A stretch of 64,000 nt of DNA. Source: Kibdelosporangium philippinense. Lineage in GTDB: Bacteria; Actinomycetota; Actinomycetes; Mycobacteriales; Pseudonocardiaceae. The stretch spans positions 662,501 through 726,500 of the forward strand of contig NZ_JAJVCN010000004.1 in the NCBI RefSeq assembly GCF_021390435.2. Direction: 5' to 3'. Position numbers and translations under genes: made by a program. Position 1 is the stretch's first letter. Every line of letters begins with the position of its first letter. The notes below the pieces were generated by a model. That model was not told where the DNA came from, searched no databases, and was given only the letters and a program-made list of their open reading frames with translations. Below, piece by piece: positions 53,707 to 63,064 of this stretch.

Positions 53707-54536
53707 CTTGTGATGTCCTTGGTGGCGAAGTTCGCCCATGCCGCCGCGAACAACAGTCCGATGTAGACCAGCTGGAGAGTCACGCCGCTTTCGATGTTCC
53801 GCCACAGAATCGGGTCACGGAAGAAGTCGATCCAGGACAGCCAGTAGTGTGTCGGCAGGTAGGGCTTGATCACGGTAGCCGCTTCGAGGGCCTCAAGGAC
53901 CGAACTGGTCACCAGAACCGCCAGCGCACCCAGCGCCGCGCCAAGCGCCGAAGAGGTAAGCGTGGACAGAAAAAGCGCGATGGAACCGAAACCCAGCATC
54001 GACAGCACGATGTAGCCGACCGCGCCAGCCATCCGCAGCGCGACATCGACCGGCTCAAGTGAGGCGCCGGACAGCGAAGTCACCGCGGCGCCCGTTTGCC
54101 CGCCGATGGCCTCCGCACCCGTGCCGAACAAACTGGTTCCGATCAGGTACGAACTCAGCACAACCAGCACCACAGCGCCGAGCACGAAAGCTGCCAACGC
54201 GATCAGCTTGGCCAGCAACAACTTCGTCCGTCCAACAGGCCGGACGAGCAAGTATCGCAACGTTCCCGTGGACGCCTCGCCAGCGATCGAGTCGCCAGCG
54301 ATGACCGCGACCGCAAGCGGCAGGAACACGGGCAGCACCAGAGCCAACGCGGCCGCGGGATACAGCGAACCATTCGTCAACACAGCCGACAGGAACGCGG
54401 AACCCTGCCCCGGTGGTGGCGCGATGTCTGTGGTAGCAAGGAAAACAGCCACGATCGCGGGCAAGCCGCAGAGCAACGCGACGCTGAGCCAGACCCTCGG
54501 CCGCAGGATCAGCTTGTGCAACTCGACTGTGATCAT
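53703..54536 (-). CDS. ABC-2 type transporter permease
   Basis: A 277-residue membrane protein with six hydrophobic helices. After MITVELHKLILRPRVWLSVA it has AGDSIAGEASTGTLRYLLVRPVGR (quoted in part: AGEASTGTLRYLLVRPVGR), the coupling motif of ABC-2 permeases of the NatB/CcmB kind, and a late LPTHYWLSWIDFFRD segment. ATG 54536 overlaps the ATPase stop (TGATG), so it is translationally coupled. Confidence 0.88.
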   Translation of the reverse strand: MITVELHKLILRPRVWLSVALLCGLPAIVAVFLATTDIAPPPGQGSAFLSAVLTNGSLYPAAALALVLPVFLPLAVAVIAGDSIAGEASTGTLRYLLVRPVGRTKLLLAKLIALAAFVLGAVVLVVLSSYLIGTSLFGTGAEAIGGQTGAAVTSLSGASLEPVDVALRMAGAVGYIVLSMLGFGSIALFLSTLTSSALGAALGALAVLVTSSVLEALEAATVIKPYLPTHYWLSWIDFFRDPILWRNIESGVTLQLVYIGLLFAAAWANFATKDITS

Positions 54537-55438
54537 CACGCGGTCCCGTCGACTCGGTCGGCGCCGGGGCCGGTCGCGGCGAGCACGACCTGCTCGAGTG
54601 ACGGGCGTTCGGCGGTGATCGATGACACCCGCACGCCGCTGCCGACGAGCCATGCGTTGAGCTCGGCCGAGTCGGCGTGCCGGATGAACAGCCGCGGTCC
54701 GTCGCGGTCGTCCAGCTGTCCGTTCAGCATTCCGGCGATCTTGTCCGCGTCCGGGCTTTCCACCACGACCCGTCCGGTCGGTGCCCGCAGTGCGGCCAAC
54801 TCCTCCTGTAGCACCAGTTTGCCATGATCGACCACGCCGACCTTGGTGCACAGCTGTTCCACTTCGGACAGCAGGTGACTTGACAGGAAAACCGTTGTGC
54901 CCGATTCGTTCAGCGCGGTCAGCAGCTCGCGGATCTCACGGATCCCTTGCGGGTCAAGGCCGTTGGTCGGCTCGTCAAGGATGAGGAGCCGAGGTTGACG
55001 CAACAGCGCGGCGGCAAGACCGAGCCGCTGGCGCATGCCGAGCGAGTACGTCTTCACCGGCCGTGCATCCACCGAAGCCAGCCCGACCTGCTCAAGGACT
55101 TCCTCGATCCGGGCTTTCCGGGTCCGGCGGGCTCCGCCAGAACCGGCCCGGTCCAGCAGCGTGAGGTTGCGGCGGCCGGACAGGTGCGGATACGCGGCAG
55201 GCCCCTCGATCATCGAGCCGATCTGCGGCAGCACGTGCGCTGGGGTTTTCGAGCCGAGTACGGAGATTTCGCCGCTGGTCGGGTAGACCAGCCCGAGCAG
55301 CATGCGTACCAAGGTCGTCTTGCCTGACCCGTTCGGCCCGAGAAAGCCGTATCGGTCGCCGTCCTGGACGTCCAGGTCGACCGAATTGACCGCGACGATC
55401 GACCCGAAGCGCTTGGTCAGCGCCTTCGTGGTGATCAC
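54536..55438 (-). CDS. ABC transporter ATP-binding protein (exporter type)
   Basis: A 300-residue ATPase with Walker A GFLGPNGSGKTTLVRMLLG, signature YSLGMRQRLGLAAAL, Walker B LLILDEPTNGLDPQG and the switch His in TVFLSSHLLSEVEQ. The C-terminal ~80 residues form a DrrA-like regulatory tail. It pairs with the downstream permease and overlaps the RseB-like gene upstream by 4 bp. Substrate unknown; bacteriocin/antibiotic or lipid export is possible. Confidence 0.9.
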   Translation of the reverse strand: MITTKALTKRFGSIVAVNSVDLDVQDGDRYGFLGPNGSGKTTLVRMLLGLVYPTSGEISVLGSKTPAHVLPQIGSMIEGPAAYPHLSGRRNLTLLDRAGSGGARRTRKARIEEVLEQVGLASVDARPVKTYSLGMRQRLGLAAALLRQPRLLILDEPTNGLDPQGIREIRELLTALNESGTTVFLSSHLLSEVEQLCTKVGVVDHGKLVLQEELAALRAPTGRVVVESPDADKIAGMLNGQLDDRDGPRLFIRHADSAELNAWLVGSGVRVSSITAERPSLEQVVLAATGPGADRVDGTA

Positions 55439-56535
55439 TGCGGGCCCCGCCGTAACGTCGCCAACTCGGCTCCTGCCTGCTCAAGCACCTTCGGAGAAAC
55501 CAGACCAGCGAGCAGGTACGCCCGCCGTCCCGTGGTTGACCGGACCACAGCAAGCGACAGCGGAGGTATTTCGAGGTGAACCCCGGTGCCGACGGTCCGC
55601 GCGCCCGCATTGCTCGCCGCGTTCAACGCCGAGTTCGCGACGTCACGCGGCAGCTGCAGGACAACGAAAGACGACAAGCCCGTTCCGTACACGACAGCGA
55701 TCCCGGCGAGGTCGGTCATGCGCAGCTCACGGCCGGCGAGCCGGGCAGGCGGCCGGACCACGCCGAACCGCCCAAGCGCCGCTTCGATGTCGGACGAGTC
55801 GACGCTGCCGGTGCCGACGTCAGGCGCCAAATTGGGCCGGAGCACCTCGTCGGCCGGAGGCGTCAGGCTGACTTCACGGAACTGGGTGATCAGCATCGGC
55901 TCGGCCGCGTTCTTGGCGGTCAGCTCCACGCGTAACGGCAGGCCACTGGTCGGATCGGCCCAGATATCCACATGCCCGATGGTCGTGTCCGGGTCGGTGG
56001 GGGTTAGCCGCAGGCCCGCTGCGGAGATTCCGGCGACTCGCTGGGACGGGATGCTGCTGATCGCGTCTCCCGGTGCCGCGCTGAGGATCCTGCGAGCCAG
56101 CTCGGGTGGCAGAAGATCGCCTGCTCTCGGCAAGCGGACCGGCACCTCGCCGAACAACTCGGTCGCCCGGTTGTCGCCGGAGTTGTACGTCAGCTCGCCA
56201 TCAGCCGTCCGGTACACGTCCGTTTCGCCGGTCGCGGTCACCACGTCGAACCGTTCGCGGGAAGGAGCGGCGTACCAGGTGCGGATCCGGGTCGTGCCAG
56301 TCAGCAGAGACGTGACGCTGGCGAGTTTGGGCAGTTCAGGGATGGGCAACCGGCCGCTGCTCTCGGCGAAACCCTGGTGCGGCACATTCGCTGAGCGCAT
56401 CACCAGGTCCCGCAATCGCTGCGGATCCAGCTCGCCCGTGCTCGCGGGCAGGGTGTCGCGGACGAACGGGACCGCGACCCCGAGCGCTGTCAACGCCGCG
56501 ACCACCAGCCAGCGTCCATGTTTCGGCAGTCCCAC
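55435..56535 (-). CDS. RseB/LolA-like membrane-anchored protein
   Basis: A 366-residue protein with an N-terminal hydrophobic anchor (GRWLVVAALTALGVAVPFVR) and a beta-rich domain with LLTGTTRIRTWYAAPSRERF, VYRTADGELTYNSGDNRATE and GHVDIWADPTSGLPLRVELT, the pattern of MucB/RseB and LolA folds that bind acyl chains or anti-sigma factors. Coupled to the ABC exporter ATPase downstream, so it may feed or sense its substrate. GTG 56535 is an approximate start. Confidence 0.75.
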   Translation of the reverse strand: MGLPKHGRWLVVAALTALGVAVPFVRDTLPASTGELDPQRLRDLVMRSANVPHQGFAESSGRLPIPELPKLASVTSLLTGTTRIRTWYAAPSRERFDVVTATGETDVYRTADGELTYNSGDNRATELFGEVPVRLPRAGDLLPPELARRILSAAPGDAISSIPSQRVAGISAAGLRLTPTDPDTTIGHVDIWADPTSGLPLRVELTAKNAAEPMLITQFREVSLTPPADEVLRPNLAPDVGTGSVDSSDIEAALGRFGVVRPPARLAGRELRMTDLAGIAVVYGTGLSSFVVLQLPRDVANSALNAASNAGARTVGTGVHLEIPPLSLAVVRSTTGRRAYLLAGLVSPKVLEQAGAELATLRRGPQ

Positions 56536-56569
56536 CCCTCTTACGATCCACGCTCGACATGATGTGAGT

Positions 56570-57346
56570 GTGAACGCGAAGCAGTGGTGGCTCGGGTTGA
56601 GCAGTCGGCGGCGGCGCCTGCTGGCCAGTTCGGCCGTACTCCTTGTTCTGCTCGCCTGCTGGATCGCGATCCCACGGCTGCTCGATCGTCGAGCTGGCAC
56701 CGACCGCTCGAAACTGGGCACAGTGCTGCTGATTCCCGGCTACGGCGGCAACCAGGGCTCGTTGCAGGCGCTCGCTGGCCTGATCCGGTCGACCGGGCGC
56801 GAAGCCGTTGTGCTGACGTTGCCCGGAGATGGAACGGGTGACCTGCGAGAACAGGTTTCCGTGCTCGAACGCGAGGTCGAGGCCGCGTACGAACGTGGCA
56901 CGCCGTCCGTGGACCTGATCGGATACTCCGCTGGCGGCGTGGTCGCGCGGCTATGGGCGGCACGCTCGGAACCCCAAGCACGGCGTGTGGTGACGCTCGG
57001 ATCGCCGCTACACGGAACGCGCCTCGCGACCGGCGGCAGCGCGCTCGCGCCGGACGCGTGCCCTGTCGCGTGCCAGCAACTCGCGGCCGGTAGCTCGCTG
57101 TTGCAGTCGTTCGCCCAGCAGCCCGTGCCAGTGCCGTGGATGTCGATCTGGACCGAACTGGACCAAACCGTCATTCCGCCGGAGTCGGCCAGAGTGGACG
57201 GCGCTGTCAACGTGTCCCTGCAGTCGATCTGCCCGGCTGCCCAGACCACGCATTCCCAACTGCCCGCCGATCCACTGGTGACCAAGCTGGTACTGCGCGC
57301 GATCTCCTTGGATCCGTTGGCCCCGCCCACTCCGTCCGACTGTTAG
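56570..57346 (+). CDS. Alpha/beta-hydrolase (lipase/esterase-like), membrane anchored
   Basis: A 258-residue protein with an N-terminal transmembrane anchor (LLASSAVLLVLLACWIAIPR), an oxyanion-loop segment VLLIPGYGGNQGSLQALAG and the nucleophile elbow VDLIGYSAGGVVARLWA (Ser). A possible acid/His part appears as ELDQTVIPPESARVDG and TTHSQLPADPLV. Four Cys in the second half suggest an extracytoplasmic location. GTG 56570 is divergent from the RseB-like gene with only 34 bp between the starts. Confidence 0.82.
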   Translation: MNAKQWWLGLSSRRRRLLASSAVLLVLLACWIAIPRLLDRRAGTDRSKLGTVLLIPGYGGNQGSLQALAGLIRSTGREAVVLTLPGDGTGDLREQVSVLEREVEAAYERGTPSVDLIGYSAGGVVARLWAARSEPQARRVVTLGSPLHGTRLATGGSALAPDACPVACQQLAAGSSLLQSFAQQPVPVPWMSIWTELDQTVIPPESARVDGAVNVSLQSICPAAQTTHSQLPADPLVTKLVLRAISLDPLAPPTPSDC

Positions 57347-58617
57347 CAGGTCTGGCCGATCACCCGCTTCGGGCAGTCGGAGTGATCCAGAAGGTGCAGC
57401 ACGGCCGCACGGTTGCGGGTGGTCTCCCGCGTGATCACCTCGTCTGGAGGGTAGAAGCCCGGGTTGCCGCTGGTCGGGTACATCTCGAAGGTGTACGAGT
57501 AGATCCGCTGCGAACCCCACAGGTAGTCACGGATCCCGCCATCGGTGATGTACAGGTCCGAGGCTTGCTGTGGCGTGTAACCGTTTGTCTGCGCCATTTG
57601 CTGGCCAAGCCTTGCGTGCGTGTCGTACTCGGCCTGCGTCATGCCAGGTGCGGTGTTGGCGGTGGTGTAGCCGTACGGCCACATGATCAGTTCGCCATAG
57701 GTGTGGAAGTCGATCGCGGTGGTGATCTGCTGGCGTCCGCCGACCACCCGGCTACGAACGAAGTTGGCCACGGTCCGTACCTCGGGAGCGGATTCCGCCG
57801 CGGCGCCACGGTATGTCTCGCTGCTCGGACTGCCTGAAGAGCCGCCGCAGCAACCCCACTGGTAGGCCCAGTTGCGGTTGGTGTCGGTACCGATGGCTGA
57901 CGAGCCCGTGTTCGGTTGACGGTTCTTACGCCAACTGCGATACGAGCCAGTGGCGATGTCGTACTCGCCACCATCCGGGTTGACGTCCGGGACCAGCCAG
58001 ATTTCCCGGCTGTCGACAAGGCCACGGATGCGGCTGTCGCTGGCGTAGCTGTCGGTGAACAAGTTGATGAGGTACAACGCCATCTCGACCGTCAGATGCT
58101 CACGGGCGTGCTGATGGTGGGTGAACAACACCTCCGGCTCGGCCTCGTCGGTCGCGACGTTGTCGGAGATCTTCACCGCCCAGATCTCCCGGCCTTGATA
58201 CGACTGCCCGATCACCCGTTTGCTGATCAAAGTCGGGTGGTCGGCCAGCGCCTTGTTGATCTCCGCGGTCATCTCCGCGTAGTTGTGGTAGCCGGAGTCG
58301 GCAGGCGGGAAGTCCGGCGGGGCCGCGTCGTGCGAGCCGTGTGGATCGAGCAGATCCTGTTGCTGCACTTGATAACCGAGGGCCTGGATGTGACGGACCT
58401 CGCTCGTGGTCGCGGTGATGTTCAACCCGCCGTGCTCGGCTCCGTTGACGGCGGCACCGGTGCGGGCGATCTGGTTACGCTGCGCCAGAGTCCTGACGTT
58501 CTCGACGCGGTACTCGGCTGATGTTTCAGGCTGCGACTGGGCTTGGGCCACGGGCATCGTTGTTGTGGCCACGGCGACGAGCACGCTGGCCACAAGCGAG
58601 AAACGTGGTCGGTTCAC
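57343..58617 (-). CDS. Secreted M14 zinc carboxypeptidase
   Basis: A 424-residue enzyme with a signal peptide (NRPRFSLVASVLVAVATTTM to AQAQ) and propeptide. The M14 domain begins DSGYHNYAEMTAEINKALAD. Zinc ligands: THHQHAREHLTVEMALYLIN (HxxE) and TAIDFHTYGELIMWPYG (His); the catalytic Glu is in YSYTFEMYPTSGNPGFYPPD. GTG 58617 has AGGAGG at a good distance. It resembles Streptomyces carboxypeptidase T/SG-type enzymes. Two adjacent Cys (WGCCGGSSG) are unusual. Confidence 0.92.
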   Translation of the reverse strand: MNRPRFSLVASVLVAVATTTMPVAQAQSQPETSAEYRVENVRTLAQRNQIARTGAAVNGAEHGGLNITATTSEVRHIQALGYQVQQQDLLDPHGSHDAAPPDFPPADSGYHNYAEMTAEINKALADHPTLISKRVIGQSYQGREIWAVKISDNVATDEAEPEVLFTHHQHAREHLTVEMALYLINLFTDSYASDSRIRGLVDSREIWLVPDVNPDGGEYDIATGSYRSWRKNRQPNTGSSAIGTDTNRNWAYQWGCCGGSSGSPSSETYRGAAAESAPEVRTVANFVRSRVVGGRQQITTAIDFHTYGELIMWPYGYTTANTAPGMTQAEYDTHARLGQQMAQTNGYTPQQASDLYITDGGIRDYLWGSQRIYSYTFEMYPTSGNPGFYPPDEVITRETTRNRAAVLHLLDHSDCPKRVIGQTC

Positions 58618-58695
58618 GCTCCAACCTCCTGCAGGGGGAGGAATATTCAGCTGTCCGGACGATGTTCGCAGCGGCATCGGCCAGCTGACAACCCG

Positions 58696-60024
58696 TCAAA
58701 AGCAGGCCATGGGCCGGACTTTCGTGGCTAACGAGATCGCCTCGTTGTCCAGTTGCAGTGCGTCCTGGACCGGATAAGTCAGTTGGGCCACGGCACGGAA
58801 CGTCACCTTGCCCGCGACAGCGTCCTCCGGAGTGAACGTGTAGGAGAAGGGGAACCGCACGGTGTTGTCGGGGTGTGCGGGCACCTCGATGGTGAGTTCA
58901 CCAACGTCTGTCCACGACGACCCACTGTTCTTGTGCAGCTTGACTGTTACCCGCTCGGCGTACCGCGTGTTGGCCACGTGCACCCTGATCTGTTTGCTGA
59001 CGCCGGCACGCGCTTTGTCCGGAACCTCGAACCGCTCTATGGACACGTCGTGCGTTTTCACCGTGATCTCGCGGGACACCGTGCCGGTGCGACCGTCAGG
59101 GGACGCGGCGCGCAGCGTGACTTTGTAGACGCCGTCAGCGGTGTAGCGGTGTTCGACGGCTCCAGTCGTACGTGGCGCCGTCGTGCCATCGCCGAAGTCC
59201 CACTCGCCGCTCAACGGCCGGTCGATCGCCTGCCACGACGTGGGTTCGAATCTGACTTTGTCGTAGATCGTCGCCTCGGACGAAGTGTAGATCTGCGGCT
59301 GCAGCGCAGGAGCTTCGTCGAAGGTGAACCGCACCGAATCGCCATGCCGTGAAACGACCCGGAAGTAGTAGGTGGTATCGGGATTCGCGCGGAACACAGC
59401 GGGACCGTCGCCTTGGGGCCGATGGCAGGTCGTCTCACGCAACTCCGGCAGCGAGTTCCTTGTGTACACGGCGACAACGGAGTGCAAGCTGTCGCCTTCG
59501 ATCCGTGCGGTCAGCGACCTCGCCTGTCCAGACGTGGTGTACGAATACCAGACCGACGGCTGGTGCTCGTCAGCCTCGACCGAAGCCGTTGTCAGGTCAG
59601 GGTTCTGTGTGAACGGCCGCGCGGTGATGCGTTCGGCGGCAGCGAAGTTGTCGTTCGCCGCCGGTGCGATTGTGTTCACCGCGAACGACAACTGGCCGCC
59701 GACTGAACCGCGGAACCCGCTGACCATGAAGTGGTACGTCACTCCGGCTGTCGCGCGCAACAACCCGCTCTCGGCCGCTGTGTAGCTGAACCAGACGCTG
59801 TTGTCATGGTTGTAGCCATCGCACCCATAGGGATCGTCGGGCGCCTTGCTCGCTTCGCTTGTGTCCTGCTGCACGGTGTACGGCAAGGCCGTGATCGCCG
59901 TCGAGTTGTCGAAGTCGTCGTTGGACGGTGGTTTCGCGTGGGCCACTCCAGGCACCAACACCACAGCCATTACGACAGCCGCTGTGGTGATCAGAGAGCG
60001 CGCGAAGGCGCGAGCCGACAACAT
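58696..60024 (-). CDS. Secreted PKD-domain protein
   Basis: A 442-residue protein with a signal peptide (ARSLITTAAVVMAVVLVPGV). Two tandem pre-peptidase-like beta domains follow, with NDDFDNSTAITALPYTVQQD and NDNFAAAERITARPFTQNPD as repeated openings and VWFSYTA/VWYSYTT cores. A PKD domain has GEWDFGDGTTAPRT and VYKVTLRAASPDGR, and a C-terminal CARDB-like beta domain closes it. No catalytic domain is visible, so binding or adhesion outside the cell is likely. Confidence 0.82.
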   Translation of the reverse strand: MLSARAFARSLITTAAVVMAVVLVPGVAHAKPPSNDDFDNSTAITALPYTVQQDTSEASKAPDDPYGCDGYNHDNSVWFSYTAAESGLLRATAGVTYHFMVSGFRGSVGGQLSFAVNTIAPAANDNFAAAERITARPFTQNPDLTTASVEADEHQPSVWYSYTTSGQARSLTARIEGDSLHSVVAVYTRNSLPELRETTCHRPQGDGPAVFRANPDTTYYFRVVSRHGDSVRFTFDEAPALQPQIYTSSEATIYDKVRFEPTSWQAIDRPLSGEWDFGDGTTAPRTTGAVEHRYTADGVYKVTLRAASPDGRTGTVSREITVKTHDVSIERFEVPDKARAGVSKQIRVHVANTRYAERVTVKLHKNSGSSWTDVGELTIEVPAHPDNTVRFPFSYTFTPEDAVAGKVTFRAVAQLTYPVQDALQLDNEAISLATKVRPMACF

Positions 60025-60327
60025 CCATCTTCCCCCTTAGAAACTGCTCCTCGGCAGTGGAATCGTGCGCAACGTGACCGATTCGTTCCAAGTTGCGCCA
60101 TCTGTCGTGTTCCAGTTGACGTGCATTCCACAAAGGACACAAGTTCCCGGTGGGCGGGACGCTGTGGCGAAGAAGGGTGGTCTGGAGGACGATGAAGTAG
60201 CGCCTTGGGGACTTCAACCGCTGAAGCCGCGCTGTTGCCGTTCTGAAACCACGTTACGTGATCATGGTTTGCGGAAGTGTGCAGCCCATAACTGCGGGAT
60301 GGGCGTCAACAAGGAGGAAGAACCCAA
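60025..60327. other. Gene-free interval
   Basis: About 300 bp between the divergent PKD-protein and small secreted-protein genes. No small gene or structured RNA is recognisable. Confidence 0.55.
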
Positions 60328-60681
60328 GTGCTTCGATCGATGAAGCGGGCAGCCGTGCTCGGCGTAATCGCGGCGAGCGTGCTGGCAATGGCACCGGCCG
60401 CGTCGGGGTCCGTCCCCACCGGCAGGACGTGCAAGAAGGAACCGATCTGCGAGATCGAGATTGACATCTTCCCCGGCGGGACGTTGTCCATCGACGCCGA
60501 CGCGCACGGAACCGGCCGGGCCAGCTGGGCTGTGGACCACGGTATGCAGCCGGTCTGCTCGACGGGCTTCGACGCCGCCGCGCCCCCGCAGTCCTGGGTC
60601 TGCCACAACGTGCCTGCCGGTCACCTCCGGGCAGTGGTCAGCGGTGGAAGCAACCCGTTGAACATCGGCTTGCGCTGGTAA
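60328..60681 (+). CDS. Small secreted protein, unknown function
   Basis: A 117-residue protein with a signal peptide (KRAAVLGVIAASVLAMAPAA to SGS). The mature part has four Cys (GRTCKKEPICEIEID, QPVCSTGFD, SWVCHNVP) and is beta-rich. GGAGGA lies about 10 nt before GTG 60328; ATG 60340 is an alternative. Family not recognised. Confidence 0.65.
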   Translation: MLRSMKRAAVLGVIAASVLAMAPAASGSVPTGRTCKKEPICEIEIDIFPGGTLSIDADAHGTGRASWAVDHGMQPVCSTGFDAAAPPQSWVCHNVPAGHLRAVVSGGSNPLNIGLRW

Positions 60682-60688
60682 ATGTCCG

Positions 60689-61414
60689 CTATGGACGTTG
60701 ACCGCCACGCCAGGTAGGAAGTGCGCGTCTGCCCACGGAAACCTCGAAGGCGGCTTTGGCCAGCAGCCGCGTCGAGTCCAACGTGGGCAACGGCGAGACA
60801 TCGGGGGTGACAAGGAGCGGGATCTCGGTACACACCAGCGCGACCGCGTCGCATCCTCGGTCACGCAACCCTTCGATCACGCGAACGTACTCCGCTCGCG
60901 CGGAATCGGTGAACACCCCGTTGACCAATTCGTCGAAGATGATGGTGTTGACGCGATCCCGCTCTGCCTCGGGCGGTACCTCAGCCTGGATCCCGTGCGC
61001 CCCAAGGGCGCGCGGGTAGAGCGTGCTGTCCATGGTGTATTTCGTTGCCAGCACTCCAACTCGGCGCCTGCCGTCGAGTGCGGCTCGTTCGGCAACGACC
61101 TCGGCGATGTGCAGACCGGGCAGTTCGAAGCCCTCGCCGGGGGCTTCGAGCGCGAGATGTGCGGTGTTGTCGGGGCAGGCGAAGAAGTCCGCCCCGGCAG
61201 CAGCCAGCCTGCGCACGCTGATCGCCAGCGTCGCGCGGATCGGCGAATAGTCTTCGGCGTCCCACGCCGGCATGCTGTGGCCCATCGCGATGCAGTCGAG
61301 CGTGACGTCCGGGTGCTGGTGCGCGCCGAGTTCGCGGGCGCCTTCGTTGGCGAACGTGCGCAGGCACAACGCCGCCCCTTCGACGCTGTGCGCGAGGATT
61401 CCGAAATGCTTCAT
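60689..61414 (-). CDS. Aspartate/glutamate racemase-family protein
   Basis: A 241-residue protein beginning KHFGILAHSVEGAALCLRTF. The two catalytic Cys of the Asp/Glu/hydantoin racemase family appear in ADFFACPDNTAHLALEA and AVALVCTEIPLLVTPD, with a VGVLATKYTMDSTLY segment between them. Its start overlaps the stop of the upstream methyltransferase by 4 bp. Substrate unknown. Confidence 0.85.
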   Translation of the reverse strand: MKHFGILAHSVEGAALCLRTFANEGARELGAHQHPDVTLDCIAMGHSMPAWDAEDYSPIRATLAISVRRLAAAGADFFACPDNTAHLALEAPGEGFELPGLHIAEVVAERAALDGRRRVGVLATKYTMDSTLYPRALGAHGIQAEVPPEAERDRVNTIIFDELVNGVFTDSARAEYVRVIEGLRDRGCDAVALVCTEIPLLVTPDVSPLPTLDSTRLLAKAAFEVSVGRRALPTWRGGQRP

Positions 61415-62118
61415 CGGCGGGCGGACGCGTAGAGGCCAACCGAAGGCAGTGTCCCGGCGGCGATGCGACGTTCCTCAAACCGCCGGATGGCATCGAGGAC
61501 GCCGGAAGCCCCCGCTGGCACGTTCCAGGTGCCACCGCGGCCGTCAACCAAGCGCCACAACATAGCTGTGGCCACCGTGGTCAAATCCGAGCCGACGCGG
61601 TTGAGGGCGTCGATCATGGTTGAGCCGCGGTGGAGGTGGTTGTGGCCTTCGATCCATGCGTCGAGCAGGTCACGGGCGGGGGTTTCGGCGTCGAGCAGGC
61701 CAGCCGCGACCAGCAGGGCACGATTGTCGTAGACGAAGTCGGCGGCTGCCTCATCCACGCGCTCCCACGCGAATTCCTCGATGATGATCTGTCCATTCGG
61801 GGCAAGCAGGGTGGCTGCGTGGGCCAGCGTGGCATCCAGGTCCTCGGCGTGGTGCAGAGATCGGGTGAACAGCACGACGTCGTACTCGCCGGAGATGTCG
61901 TTGACGTCGGCGTGGATGGCGGACACGCCGCGTTCGCTGGCCGCGGCGACCATCTCAGCGTTGCGGTCCACCCCAGTGACTTCGTAGCCCAGGTCGGCAA
62001 GGGCAGCGGCCAATGCGCCGCGACCGCAGCCAGCTTCGAGGATGCGTGCCGGAAGCGCCGGGAGCAGCGGCTTGAGGTGGGCGAGGGTATGGGGGACGGC
62101 AAGGGCGCTCAGATCCAT
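61411..62118 (-). CDS. Class I SAM-dependent methyltransferase
   Basis: A 235-residue protein with motif I RILEAGCGRGALAAALADLG, the acidic end of strand 2 in EVTGVDRNAEMV, IHADVNDISG and a YDVVLFTRSLHHAEDLD motif typical of the UbiE/Methyltransf_11 group. Coupled to the racemase gene downstream. The pair may modify one metabolite, but that is inference. Confidence 0.88.
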   Translation of the reverse strand: MDLSALAVPHTLAHLKPLLPALPARILEAGCGRGALAAALADLGYEVTGVDRNAEMVAAASERGVSAIHADVNDISGEYDVVLFTRSLHHAEDLDATLAHAATLLAPNGQIIIEEFAWERVDEAAADFVYDNRALLVAAGLLDAETPARDLLDAWIEGHNHLHRGSTMIDALNRVGSDLTTVATAMLWRLVDGRGGTWNVPAGASGVLDAIRRFEERRIAAGTLPSVGLYASARR

Positions 62119-62179
62119 TCGGCAACCCTATGACGCATGCTGTGGCATGAGCGACGGATTTCATCAGAGGAGGGCACGA

Positions 62180-63064
62180 ATGGCGTCGGTCGGGGTGGTG
62201 GGTGTCGGCAGGATCGGTGCTCCGCTGGTGGCGCGTCTGGTCGCGGCCGGTCACGACGTGGTCGCGACGGACATTCGTCCCGAATGTCGTGCTCTGGTTG
62301 AAGAATCAGGTGCTCAGTGGGCGCCGGACGCCACAAAGGTCACGGCCAAGGTCGTCTTCACGGTAATGCCCGGAAACCAGGAGCTGCACGACCTTGCCGG
62401 AGACCTTCTGTCGCATATGGACGAAGGCAGCGTCTGGATCGACCTGACGAGCGCCTCGCTGGAACTCGGCGAGGAGTGCGCCCGAGCAGCCAGGGAGAAC
62501 GGAGTCGCATACCTGGACGCTCCGATTGGCGGTGGCGTAGCGGCAATGCAAGAAGGCACGGTCACCCTGTACGTGGGCGGAGATCCGGCCGTGCTGGAGG
62601 CGAATACCCCGGTCCTGACCTCGTTCGCCAAGGCGGTCCACCACGCGGGTGCGTCCGGAATGGGCTACCTGACCAAACTGTTGATCAACCTTCTGTGGTT
62701 CGGACACGCAACCCTGACAACCGAGGTTTTGCTACTCGCGCAACGTCACGGGCAGTCCCCGGATCGGATGCGGCACCTTCTCCGAGGCAGCGCCGGTGAC
62801 AGTGCCTACGTGCAACACCACCTGCCCGCGTTGCTACAGGGTGACTACCTTCGCGACTTCGGGCTTGACCGGTGCGTCGAAGAGTTGGACTCGATCGAAC
62901 GAACCGCCAGTCAAGCCCGCACACCTCACCCGCTCACGTCCGTCATCGCCGAACTGCACCGGGCAGCCCTCGATCGCTATGGCCCGGTCGATGGGGAACT
63001 GATGGCGTCCGCGTTGCTCGAAGAACAGGCCCAGCTATTTCTCCGGCCGGTTCGCCCGGAGTGA
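62180..63064 (+). CDS. 3-hydroxyisobutyrate dehydrogenase-family NAD(P) oxidoreductase
   Basis: A 294-residue beta-hydroxyacid dehydrogenase. Rossmann motif VGVVGVGRIGAPLVARLVAA, then VFTVMPGNQELHDL, substrate-site DLTSASLELGEECARAARE and YLDAPIGGGVAAMQEGTVTL, and the catalytic Lys in GMGYLTKLLINLLWFGHA. GAGGAGGG lies 6 nt before ATG 62180, which decides the start. Divergent from the methyltransferase gene. Confidence 0.9.
   Translation: MASVGVVGVGRIGAPLVARLVAAGHDVVATDIRPECRALVEESGAQWAPDATKVTAKVVFTVMPGNQELHDLAGDLLSHMDEGSVWIDLTSASLELGEECARAARENGVAYLDAPIGGGVAAMQEGTVTLYVGGDPAVLEANTPVLTSFAKAVHHAGASGMGYLTKLLINLLWFGHATLTTEVLLLAQRHGQSPDRMRHLLRGSAGDSAYVQHHLPALLQGDYLRDFGLDRCVEELDSIERTASQARTPHPLTSVIAELHRAALDRYGPVDGELMASALLEEQAQLFLRPVRPE

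Noticed and set aside
55586..56569. Long N-terminal extension of the alpha/beta-hydrolase frame
   Set aside because: It is antisense to the RseB-like gene; the hydrolase begins at GTG 56570 before its membrane anchor.
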